NCBI GenBank assembly: GCA_000403295.2
Contig: KE159612.1
Coordinates: 1-64,000, forward strand
Source of the DNA: Lachnospiraceae bacterium M18-1
Lineage (GTDB): Bacteria; Bacillota; Clostridia; Lachnospirales; Lachnospiraceae
DNA: 64,000 bases
Direction: 5' to 3'
The stretch's first letter is position 1; every line of letters starts with the position of its first letter. The notes below the pieces were generated by a model. That model worked only from the letters and a program-made list of their open reading frames with translations. It was not told where the DNA came from and searched no databases. Both the position numbers and the translations under genes were made by a program. Positions 31,370 through 39,822 of the stretch are shown here, piece after piece.

Positions 31370-32329
31370 ATGTTACTTACGGATAAATATGCTGACAAAA
31401 TGAATGGTATGATCACTTGCTATGACCGTATGATTATCCAGGGCTATATCCCTGGATGGAGTTATGCAGAAGGCATGACCAGCTATTTAAAAGCCAACAA
31501 CATCCGTATTTTTGATTTTTCTAGTTTCTCCCAGCCTCTTACGGAACAGGTCCGTGCCAATGCCCAGCATGCATGACAACGCCTTCCTTGAAATCTCAGA
31601 TGTCGAAACTGCCCAGAAACTCTCTGACAGAATCAACCCGGAAGGGCTCCATAAAATCCTGGATGCTTTTGCAAAACGCTACTGTCCTGTTACGGAAACA
31701 CTTGGCCTGGGCTATACATGGACCGTCCAGCAGATTGAGTGCGCAACGGATCTCATGTTCAAACAGGCTAGTGTGACCTGGAACTACTTTATGATGCGAT
31801 CATCCGGACAGCAATCTTTACAGTAAAGCCGGATAACATCGCCACCTTCCTGGGGCAGCGCATTACTTATAACTGTAAGAAAGAAGTCGGAACAAACTAC
31901 AACAAGCGTATCCTCGGCACGAGAATCAAACACCACATGGGTGATGTATCAATTAAAATGTATGATAAATTTGGCTGCGTCTTACGGATAGAAAGTACCT
32001 GCAATGACATCGGGACTTTCCGGGTAAAACGGAAAGTGGAACACAAGGACGGCAGTACCACGGAACAAAAGGCCCCTCTGAAAAAAAGCATTTACAGCCT
32101 GTACCAGTTGTTTACGATTATGAAAGCCGTCAATTACCGGTATCTGGAATTTATTTCAGGGTTCGATGACCACAGCAGTGGAAACGGGAACCTTACAAAA
32201 GCGACAGAGGCTGTCAAGGAGAAAGGCCGTTCCTATCGTGGGCTGAATTTCTTTTCAGAAAAGGATCTGAAGGCACTTATAAATATTTTGCTACGGCCTA
32301 CGGAAAAGAAGTCATTGCTGCGGGATTAA
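31370..32329 (+). pseudogene. Fragments of a large conserved protein of unnamed family
   Basis: Three open stretches belong to one gene. The first starts at ATG 31370 after GGAGG and reads MLLTDKYADKMNGMITCYDR to about 31576. The second continues from about 31570 (DNAFLEISDVETAQKLSDR...) to 31826. The third runs from 31890 to 32329 (KHHMGDVSIKMYDKFGCVLR...). I recognise the pattern from multi-copy proteins of about 500 residues in bacterial genomes but cannot give a function. An internal deletion of perhaps 200 residues and at least one further frameshift are inferred. Its multi-copy nature suggests a mobile or repeat-associated gene. Confidence 0.55.
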
Positions 32330-32857
32330 CCGTCAGAAACCTTGTGCTTATACCAACATTGGCATAAGTGTTTTTCCCATGCAGAAATTTTGCCATTTTG
32401 CGTCAAAAATCATTTATAAGTGGCCTAATAATTTCTTAGCCATCATTTGTATCACCTCACTTATTTCTTATATTCTACATGAGATATGCACTATATGAAA
32501 TGCGCTAAGATACCTATTTTCGTGTATTATATTGCGTGTTTGTATTCTAACAGGCAGGAAAACAAGGAATTAAATTTTATATATGGCAGGAAAGGAACAT
32601 ATGCAGTAAGTAGTTTGTTAAAAAAATTGTAACCGCATGGTGGCTGAATAGAGCTTATGGATATGCAGTATATGATGTGCTGACATTTTATATAACACGT
32701 GGATTTCGGTTGGGTTTCAATACTGTCAGACTGGAAATATTCTGGTTTGGCGGTATTTTTTATGCAGAAATACTGCATGTTACCATGTGGAGATGTCGTT
32801 CCCCGCCTTCAGAAATCTTTGAAACAGGTTGATTTTGAAGATTTTGGAGGGAAGAAT
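32330..32857. other. Intergenic remnant region
   Basis: A small hairpin (CTTATACCAA / TTGGCATAAG followed by TGTTTTT) lies at about 32346-32373 and could end the preceding transcript. The rest is a patchwork without a convincing gene. Confidence 0.4.
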
Positions 32858-33076
32858 ATGAACGAATATGATTATACCGGAGATAAAACGAAGAATCACT
32901 TTACAGCATATCTGCAAAAGTGTATTCGGTGAAGGAGATTGATTTATCAGCATGTATTTGAGGAAAAGTCATTTGAAGAAATGAGTTTTTTAAATGAAAT
33001 AGCAAAAGAAAAGTTAAAAAGTATTTACTATTATGCTATTCAAAAAATTCGTAAACAGATGAGAGGTGATAAATAA
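32858..33076 (+). pseudogene. Decayed sigma-factor-like gene of a conjugative element
   Basis: ATG 32858 after GGAGGG reads MNEYDYTGDKTKNHFTAYLQ then KCIR and a stop. In another frame the sequence continues with EEKSFEEMSFLNEIAKEKLK and ends IRKQMRGDK. The combination resembles the small sigma-like regulators of Tn916-type elements (FTAYLQKCIR...RRDYL). Part of the middle is deleted. Its stop overlaps the next start (TAATG). Confidence 0.5.
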
Positions 33077-33257
33077 TGGAGTTTAAAGAAGTCCTGTTTT
33101 ATGCTCAACAGGAAAAAAGTGTGCTATGGAACAGATTATAGAAATATACCGGCAAATGTTAGTCAGATATTCATTGGTAAATGGAAAATTTAATGAAGAT
33201 TTGCATCAGGAAATATTAATAGAAACCTTAAAATGTATCAAATCTTTTAAAGAATAA
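33076..33257 (+). pseudogene. Frameshifted helix-turn-helix protein of a conjugative element
   Basis: The gene starts MEFKEVLFYAQQ. After a frame change near 33115 it reads CAMEQIIEIYRQMLVRYSLV, then NGKFNEDLHQEILIETLKCI to a stop at 33257. This matches the short regulators that follow the sigma-like gene in Tn916-like elements. The frameshift makes it non-functional. Confidence 0.6.
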
Positions 33258-33458
33258 AACATAAAGTATAATATATTCCAAGAGGTGTTTGATTATTTAT
33301 GACCTTCGGATATAAATAGAATAGCATTGAAAGGACTTCTGAATGCTGACGGTATATGACCAGACAGATATATTTTTTTGTACATTCTTGACAAAATAAC
33401 GAATATCAACAATACTAGACTTAGTTTAACGTATAAAGGCAGAGGAGTTTGGAAAATT

Positions 33459-34493
33459 ATGGTAACGATGAAAGACATAGCCCGTGAAGCCGGAGTCAGT
33501 TTTATGACGGTTTCCAATGTAATACATGGCAATCATAAAAAAGTTTCTGAAAAGACGGCACAGAGAGTTTGGGAGATCATTGATAAGATGGGATATGTGC
33601 CCAATATGGGAGCGCGTGCCTTGGTAAGCAGAACCACACATTTGATCGCCTTTGCGTATCAGGCAATCCGTTCAGTTGAAGCACGTAATACGATGGAGGA
33701 CCCATTTGTCAGTGAGCTTGTTGGAGCCCTGGAAACGGAATTTCGTGCAGCTGGATACGATATGATACTCTCGATATTTGGCGTATCCGATGATGTACTC
33801 GAAACAGCGTTCCGATGGAACGTAGACGGTTTGATCGTGACAGGAGCGAAGCAGTCTCAGTGTCAGAAGCTTCTCCATGGATTGAATAAGCCAATTGCGT
33901 TTATTGACAGCCGCCTCGAAGGCTCAGAGGAAAAACCATATGTCAATGTCACAGTAGATGACCGCACATCTGCAAGAAAAATGGTTCGGTATCTCATTGA
34001 GCAGGGGCACAGAAAAATTGCGTTTTGCAGCGGAATGGGCGGATATTTGGGAGGACCGGACACGGAACGCAGGCAGGGATATCTGGATGCAATGCAGGAA
34101 GCCGGGATTGAAGTGCCTGAAGATTGGGTTATTAAGGTCGGTGTAACTGATCCGGAATTACACGTGGGATTTAACGAACTGGTAAAACGGCTGGATGATT
34201 TTACAGCGCTTTTCTTTACCGCCGATCGAACCGCAGCCTATATGATTAATTATCTGAAAGATATTGGCATTGACGTTCCGAAACAGGTTTCGGTTACAGG
34301 ATTTGATGATAATTTTTATTCTACTTTAGTCCGGCCCCAGTTAACGACAATACGTCAAAACAATGTGCAGAAGGCCCAAATAGCAGCGCAGCGGCTGCTG
34401 AGTCTGATCAGAAAAGAACAAATTACAGATAAAACAATCTATTTGCCGACAAGGTTAATTGTCCGTGAGTCGGTATCATCCATCAAGTCATAA
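33459..34493 (+). CDS. LacI-family transcriptional regulator (alpha-glucoside operon)
   Basis: A 344 aa repressor-type protein. The helix-turn-helix MVTMKDIAREAGVSFMTVSN is at the N-terminus, and the ligand-binding domain has LIAFAY..., DGLIVTGA and VTGFDDNFYSTLVRPQLTTI. I start it at ATG 33459, where homologues begin; the open frame extends 27 codons upstream. It ends in a terminator and faces the operator pair in front of the binding-protein gene, so it very probably controls that operon in response to an alpha-glucoside. A MalR-like role is inferred. Confidence 0.88.
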   Translation: MVTMKDIAREAGVSFMTVSNVIHGNHKKVSEKTAQRVWEIIDKMGYVPNMGARALVSRTTHLIAFAYQAIRSVEARNTMEDPFVSELVGALETEFRAAGYDMILSIFGVSDDVLETAFRWNVDGLIVTGAKQSQCQKLLHGLNKPIAFIDSRLEGSEEKPYVNVTVDDRTSARKMVRYLIEQGHRKIAFCSGMGGYLGGPDTERRQGYLDAMQEAGIEVPEDWVIKVGVTDPELHVGFNELVKRLDDFTALFFTADRTAAYMINYLKDIGIDVPKQVSVTGFDDNFYSTLVRPQLTTIRQNNVQKAQIAAQRLLSLIRKEQITDKTIYLPTRLIVRESVSSIKS

Positions 34494-34504
34494 GTCATTT
34501 AAAT

Positions 34505-34545
34505 AACTGCTTTCCAGATAATCGCGGAAAGCAGTTGTTTAATTT
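34505..34545 (+). terminator. Terminator after the LacI-family regulator
   Basis: AACTGCTTTCC pairs exactly with GGAAAGCAGTT across a 10-base loop and is followed by GTTTAATTT. It separates the regulator from the operon it controls. Confidence 0.75.
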
Positions 34546-34581
34546 GTACAATTATTCCTTCTTTCTATTGTAACATATTAC

Positions 34582-34654
34582 GTTTTACGTAAAACTAATT
34601 GCGTTTCTTATTACTTGGTATTATAATGACATCACAATAAGTTTTACGTAAAAC
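34582..34654 (+). promoter_or_regulatory. Operon promoter flanked by two identical LacI-type operators
   Basis: GTTTTACGTAAAAC, a 14 bp perfect palindrome with the central CG typical of LacI-family sites, occurs at 34582-34595 and 34641-34654 (59 bp apart). Between them lie TTGCGT (34599-34604), a 17 nt spacer and TATAAT (34622-34627). The downstream operator covers the likely transcription start and the upstream one abuts the -35 box, which would allow a repression loop. Confidence 0.88.
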
Positions 34655-34681
34655 AAACAAAAAATAAAAAGGAGATTTATT

Positions 34682-35998
34682 ATGAAACGTCATATTTTAA
34701 TGAAGCGTTCTTTTGCGGCAATCATGTCAGCAGCCATGTTAACTGCGGGTTTAAGTGGTTGTACAAACAGCAAGCAGCCAGAATCAACCGGGACAAAAAC
34801 AGAGACATCCAATGAAACGGAAGCAGGTGGAGGAACACCGGACGCAAATGAGAACGGTCTTCGGAGGGTGAGCGATGCGAAAGATGTCAAGCTGAAGGTT
34901 TGGGTGGAGACGGCGTCAGTAGAAATGGTAAGCGGCATGGCTGATGATTTTGCGGCAATGTATCCGGATAAGAATTTTTCGATTGAAGTTCTGGCGAATT
35001 CGCCTTCTAAGGCCCAGGAAAATATTAAGAAGGATCCGGATGCTGCTGCCGATGTTTTTTATATGCCCCATGATCAACTCGGACAAATGGTTGAATCTGG
35101 CGTTATCTACGAGAATACACTTTATGCGGATAAAATTAAAGAAGAACAGACGGATACCGCTTATGATTCAGTTACCTACAAAGGCGCAGTCTATGGCTAT
35201 CCATATGGACTTGAATCTATGATTCTGTACTATAATAAATCCAAATTATCAGAAGAAGATGTCAAGTCATTTGACAGCCTGACATCAAAGGGGAAAATAG
35301 GGCTGAATCTCTTGACTGCAGGAAGTTCTTATGCGCTGCTGCCGGTATTTTTCTCAAACGGATGCGTACTGTACGGAGAGGACGGAGAGGATCCGGCAGG
35401 TTCGACCTTTAACACGGAGCAAGGCGTCCAGGCGCTCCAGTGGATTGCCGATTTAAAAAATAATCCGAATGTTGTGGCGGCCAATGAAGAGATCTTATCG
35501 AATCTGGAGAGTGGCGTGATTGACGCAGCGATTGCCGGCCCCTGGCAAAAGAATGATATGATGGACGCGCTGGGCGAGAATTTTGCATGTGCGCCCTATC
35601 CAACCATAGATCTGGGGAATGGTCCAGTTCAGCAGATGTCATTTCAGGGGGTGAAGATTATTGCAGTGAATGCGGCAACGCAATTTCCGCTGGAGGCAAT
35701 GGCGTTCGCAGATTATTTATCCAGTAAAGAAATGCAGGAAAAACGATATGAGGTAATCGGTACACTGCCGTCTAACAAAGAACTGCTGAAGTCTGAACAG
35801 GTTACCTCCAACGAGTTTTCCACTGCAGTCGCTGAGATGATTGAACCGGATCATTCCGTTCTGACACCGAAGATCCCGCAGACTGTAACGTTGTGGCAGC
35901 AGTCTGAGGCAATTATCAGCGATGCATACAATGGCGTGTTGAAATCAGAAGATGACATGATGACAAAATTAGAAGAGCTTGTGCAGAATATCCAGTAA
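34682..35998 (+). CDS. malE: Maltose/maltodextrin-type extracellular binding lipoprotein
   Basis: A 438 aa solute-binding protein of an ABC importer. The signal peptide ends in the lipobox LSGC (Cys about 26), after which a Thr/Glu-rich linker leads to the binding domain. Typical type 1 binding-protein segments include KLKVWVETASVEMV, YGYPYGLESMILYYNKS and AIAGPWQKND. AAAAGGAG precedes the ATG. It is the first gene after the operator-promoter and is followed by malF and malG. The ligand is inferred from the three alpha-glucosidases downstream. Confidence 0.88.
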   Translation: MKRHILMKRSFAAIMSAAMLTAGLSGCTNSKQPESTGTKTETSNETEAGGGTPDANENGLRRVSDAKDVKLKVWVETASVEMVSGMADDFAAMYPDKNFSIEVLANSPSKAQENIKKDPDAAADVFYMPHDQLGQMVESGVIYENTLYADKIKEEQTDTAYDSVTYKGAVYGYPYGLESMILYYNKSKLSEEDVKSFDSLTSKGKIGLNLLTAGSSYALLPVFFSNGCVLYGEDGEDPAGSTFNTEQGVQALQWIADLKNNPNVVAANEEILSNLESGVIDAAIAGPWQKNDMMDALGENFACAPYPTIDLGNGPVQQMSFQGVKIIAVNAATQFPLEAMAFADYLSSKEMQEKRYEVIGTLPSNKELLKSEQVTSNEFSTAVAEMIEPDHSVLTPKIPQTVTLWQQSEAIISDAYNGVLKSEDDMMTKLEELVQNIQ

Positions 35999-36294
35999 TC
36001 CGGATTCTGCTGCCTGCATCATTAAGGAAGGAGCCATATGAGTCAAAAAAAAGTCGGTAATCATTTTTATCTGTCTACGTTTTCTCAGGGAACCTGGTGG
36101 GTAAAGCTATCCTATATTTTGATGGGAACGGCAAATTTCGCTTCCCGTCAGATCGTGAAAGGCTTCCTGTTTTTAGGAGCTGAGGCAGCCTGGCTGTTTT
36201 TTATCTATTAGGAAATTTCTCCATTTTTGCATAAAGAAAAATAACCTACCAAAATAATAGGTTATCGAAAGGGCATAATGACTCATGAGAACGA

Positions 36295-36477
36295 TTAGAA
36301 GATATAGAAACCATCTTCAGAGTCATTCCCGTCAAGATCCTCATCTTCAGTTAGAAAGTAATGCATGTCGAGCAGGTCGGAATCCGTCATGTTTTTTACC
36401 AGCTTGGATGTCATACCTTCTGGCGGGTTTTTCATATAGCGTTGTCTGAGTTCCTCTAAAAATTTTGAATTCATCAT
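36295..36477 (-). CDS. Small acidic protein within the IS91-like element
   Basis: A 60 aa protein starting MMNSKFLEELRQRYMKNPPE and ending in an acidic tail (EDEDLDGNDSEDG). GGGAGG precedes the start at 36477. It lies downstream of the transposase, transcribed in the same direction. I do not recognise a family; it may be an accessory gene of the element. Confidence 0.55.
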   Translation of the reverse strand: MMNSKFLEELRQRYMKNPPEGMTSKLVKNMTDSDLLDMHYFLTEDEDLDGNDSEDGFYIF

Positions 36478-36529
36478 GGAGCCTCCCATCTTTATATTAC
36501 GTTTAGTATGGGACAGATGGGAAATAAAA

Positions 36530-37696
36530 TCAAGCACATTTACCGGGAGGGCCTTTGGATTGACATCGGTAGGGTGCCATGGCCTTTTCGTATAATTCTT
36601 CTAGAGGGACACGCTTATGCTTCTGGTAGAGTTCCATAAAAACCATTTTGTGTTTGCATTTTGGACATTCTAAAGGGTCATATCCAAAAGAGAGAAAAAT
36701 GAGATTCCGCCATTGATTCCAATCCAAAATGATTTTATGTTTACAAGGATCAACGGCTTTGCGTATGGTTTTATCAAGTTCCCGCCGCCGGGCATAGAGT
36801 CCATAATAGCGGGTTATCTTGAAATGCTTTTCCGGGATATGCTGGATCAGAAGTTGTATAAAATCCAACACGGGAAGCGTTTTTTCCACATAAGAGTCAT
36901 CTTCATGCTTGTTATAATGAAAAGTCACGTTTTCGCCATCATAGGAATCAACTCTGGAAGAGGCGATCGTGGGACGTCCAAGATATCTGCTGATATATTT
37001 TACCACAGTATCAGGATCACAAAGGTTTGGTTTTGCATAGACATAAAATCCTTCTTTATCCTTACGGTAGATGGCTCCTTTCATTTTTTTAAAAGAAGGG
37101 CCGATCTTCTTCTCCATTTCATTTAGGAGAGCGGTCTGGAAAGCTTTCCGGAGATAAGTGTAATTGAAATAGTTCACATTACGCCAGAATCCATCATCGG
37201 AAAATCCACCTTCGGTAAGGAGGCAGTGGATATGAGGGTTCCATTCAAGGGGGCGTCCAAAGGTATGAAGAACACAGACAAAACCAGGGACGAAATTTTT
37301 ACGTTTGTTTAATTTGTGAAAGAGTTCCATGATGACACTGCGGACAGAGCGAAAGAGGCAGTCCAACAGGGAACGGTCTTCGAGAAAAAAAGGACGGAGT
37401 TTTTCGTCAATCGTAAAAACAAGATGGCGATGGGGCCCGTGGAGCAATTTAAACGACATTTTAGTGGAACGGTCAATGCAATATTTATTGCCGCAGGTGG
37501 GGCAAAACTTGGAATGGCATCGGAAAGGGACAAATTTAAAATTACCACAATGAGGGCATCCATACATGGCACCGCCATAGGAAGGATCCCCACAATTAAT
37601 CATCTTTTCGATATTTTCCATCACAACAGGACGAGGATGAAGGATATATTGAATTTCTTCAAAATGCTCTGTGAATATTTTCTTTAGTATGTTCAT
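36530..37696 (-). CDS. IS91-family transposase
   Basis: A 388 aa HUH-type transposase. The N-terminus has a zinc-binding domain (GCPHCGNFKFVPFRC, then CPTCGNKYC, residues about 47-75). HRHLVFTIDEKLRPF and EWNPHIHCLLTEGG give the HUH motif (H-I-H) near residues 149-151. A conserved Tyr region (YISRYLGRPTIASSRVDSYD) follows. A C-terminal zinc-finger-like CPKCKHKM is also present. The gene appears intact, so the element could still be active. Confidence 0.88.
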   Translation of the reverse strand: MNILKKIFTEHFEEIQYILHPRPVVMENIEKMINCGDPSYGGAMYGCPHCGNFKFVPFRCHSKFCPTCGNKYCIDRSTKMSFKLLHGPHRHLVFTIDEKLRPFFLEDRSLLDCLFRSVRSVIMELFHKLNKRKNFVPGFVCVLHTFGRPLEWNPHIHCLLTEGGFSDDGFWRNVNYFNYTYLRKAFQTALLNEMEKKIGPSFKKMKGAIYRKDKEGFYVYAKPNLCDPDTVVKYISRYLGRPTIASSRVDSYDGENVTFHYNKHEDDSYVEKTLPVLDFIQLLIQHIPEKHFKITRYYGLYARRRELDKTIRKAVDPCKHKIILDWNQWRNLIFLSFGYDPLECPKCKHKMVFMELYQKHKRVPLEELYEKAMAPYRCQSKGPPGKCA

Positions 37697-38979
37697 GAGA
37701 CTATTATGAACTAGAATGGGAAAAAATGGAACCCCCTAATTCCCCTCATGAATGAGGGGCTAGGGGAGTTGATGTGCCGTAGGCACTTTCTTGTGCTTAC
37801 CAGGGGAGTGGACGCTCTAAAAAACTTTTATACATTAGGCACTGTGGCCCAAGACTGGGTTATGGATGAAAGTCTTGGTATCAAGGTTCAGGTAGACGGA
37901 GATAATTCAATGCTTTGTCTGCTTTATGGAATCGCAACAATTATGATAACGATCGCCTTTATTCTGATCTACCTGATAAATATCAAAAGTGCTGCATATA
38001 TGCAGCACTTACAGAAAGAAGGGCAAAGGCCGAACTCGTTTCGAGAGGATGTAAAGACATTATTAGACAGGCGGTTTCATATAACCTTGATGTCCCTGCC
38101 GATGGTCAGTGTGGTCGTCTTTACGTTGATACCTCTTATCTATATGATCTTGCTGGCATTTACCAATTACGATCATGACCATCATCCACCGAAAAACCTT
38201 TTCGACTGGGTAGGGATTTCAAATTTTGGTTCGATGATTGGCGGAAAGATATCCGGTACGTTTCTTCCACTGCTGACATGGACGTTATTCTGGGCGGTAT
38301 TTGCAACTGCTACGTGTTTTCTTGCCGGTGTCATTGTTGCCGTACTAATTAACGTTAAGGGAGTTCGGTTCAAGAGCCTGTACCGGTCTACGTTCGTACT
38401 GACAATTGCGATTCCGCAGTTCGTGTCGCTGCTGCTCATGAGGAATTTACTTCATTTGTCAGGACCGGTCAATGCGTGGCTGGTTCGTACCGGGCTGGTA
38501 GATAACCCGGTTCCGTTTCTGACGGACGGGCTATTGGCGAAAATAGTGGTTATATTAGTGAACGTCTGGGTAGGAATGCCGTATGCGCTTCTGGTTGTCA
38601 ACGGGGTATTGATGAATCTGCCCGAGGATCAGTATGAGGCGGCTCGGGTTGACGGAGCGAATGCACTGCAGATCTTCAGGAAAATTACGTTGCCGCAGAT
38701 CATTTTTGTCATGACACCCAATTTGATTCAGTCGTTTATCAGCAACATCAACAGCTTTACCGTAATCTATCTGCTGACCGGCGGCACGCCGTTTAACAGT
38801 AATTACTACAATGCCGGTGAAACCGACCTGCTGGTGACCTGGCTGTATAAGCTGACAGTGGAAGTGGGCGATTATAATCTGGCTTCGACCGTCGGAATTA
38901 TAACATTCATTTGCTGTGCGGTATTTTCCTTAATTACGTATTCCCGGTCAGCTGCCTTTAAGAGGGAGGAGGATTTTCA

Positions 38980-39822
38980 ATGACGAAAAACAAATTTAAG
39001 AAAAGTGCGCTGTCTGCCCAGATAGTCCTCACTATCCTTGCAATCGTCTGGTTTCTGCCGATCCTGTGGATTGTGCTGACCTCATTTCGGGGCGAGGGCG
39101 GGAGATTTGTACCTTATTTTATTCCAAAAGAGCTGACGATTCAGAATTACCGGACGCTATTTCAGTCGATACATTATCCGTTCCCGCAATGGTTTGCCAA
39201 TACACTGAAGATTGCCGTCTGCTCCTGTTTGATCAGCACAACCATTACACTGTGCATGGCCTATGTATTTTCGCGGCTGCGCTTTAAACTGCGGAAACGG
39301 ATGATGCAGGTAGCATTAGTATTGAATATGTTTCCATCATTTATGAGTATGATTGCGGTATATTATCTGCTAAAAGCAGTGGGGCTGGTACAAAGCCATC
39401 TTGCGCTGGTTTTGCTCTATTCGTCCGGGGCGGCATTGTCATTCTATATTGCCAAAGGCTTTTTTGATACGGTTCCCCGCGCGTTGGATGAGTCGGCCCT
39501 GATTGATGGGGCGACCAAAGCGCAGGTGTTTACAAAGATCACTCTGCCGCTTTCGAAACCGATTATTGTTTATACGGCTCTGACCGCCTTCATGTCTCCG
39601 TGGATGGATTTTATTTTTGCCAAGGTTATTTTGGGAGATGATATCAAAAAATATACTGTCGCCATCGGATTATTTACAATGATGGATAAGGAGGTCGGCG
39701 CTTCTATGTTTATGCCGTTTACTGCCGGCTGCGTTTTGGTTGCCATTCCTATTTCGATGGTGTTTATGTTCATGCAGAGATTTTATGTGGAAGGAGTGAC
39801 CGGCGGAGCGGTCAAAGGGTAA
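38980..39822 (+). CDS. malG: Maltose-type ABC transporter permease MalG
   Basis: A 280 aa inner-membrane permease with six hydrophobic segments, the first at about 12-32. The EAA loop DESALIDGATKAQVFTKITLPLSKP (near residues 174-198) contacts the transport ATPase. Start and malF stop overlap by four bases (ATGA), so translation is coupled. No malK-like ATPase follows, which fits use of a shared MsmK-type ATPase encoded elsewhere. Confidence 0.92.
   Translation: MTKNKFKKSALSAQIVLTILAIVWFLPILWIVLTSFRGEGGRFVPYFIPKELTIQNYRTLFQSIHYPFPQWFANTLKIAVCSCLISTTITLCMAYVFSRLRFKLRKRMMQVALVLNMFPSFMSMIAVYYLLKAVGLVQSHLALVLLYSSGAALSFYIAKGFFDTVPRALDESALIDGATKAQVFTKITLPLSKPIIVYTALTAFMSPWMDFIFAKVILGDDIKKYTVAIGLFTMMDKEVGASMFMPFTAGCVLVAIPISMVFMFMQRFYVEGVTGGAVKG

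Larger units (their letters stand above)
36212..37797 (-). mobile_element. IS91-like insertion sequence in malF
   Basis: The element carries a transposase gene (36530-37696) and a small gene (36295-36477) on the minus strand. A hairpin (ATAACCTA...TAGGTTAT, about 36240-36265) lies near the left end and GC-rich hairpins (CCCCTAATTCCCCTC / GAGGGGCTAGGGG) near 37735-37770 at the right. No inverted terminal repeats or target duplication are seen, as expected for IS91 rolling-circle elements. The borders are estimated from where malF breaks off and may be off by several bases. Confidence 0.75.
36038..38983 (+). pseudogene. malF: Maltose-type ABC permease MalF, split by an IS91-like element
   Basis: The gene starts at ATG 36038 (MSQKKVGNHFYLSTFSQG...), preceded by AAGGAAGGAG, and its first 57 residues run to FLFLGAEAAWLFFIY, where a stop is met at 36211. 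The reading frame resumes at about 37797 with GVDALKNFYTLGTVAQDWVM. It continues through the permease domain, including the EAA-type loop DQYEAARVDGANALQIFRKI, to 38983. About 1.6 kb of insertion sequence lies between. The 3' part could be translated from a start within the element, but would lack the first membrane segment. The last 4 bases overlap malG. Confidence 0.88.

Noticed and set aside
37748..38983. A full-length MalF starting inside the IS element
   Set aside because: The first 20 residues come from the IS end and the true N-terminal part, including a membrane segment, lies at 36038-36211; this is an interrupted gene, not a natural variant.
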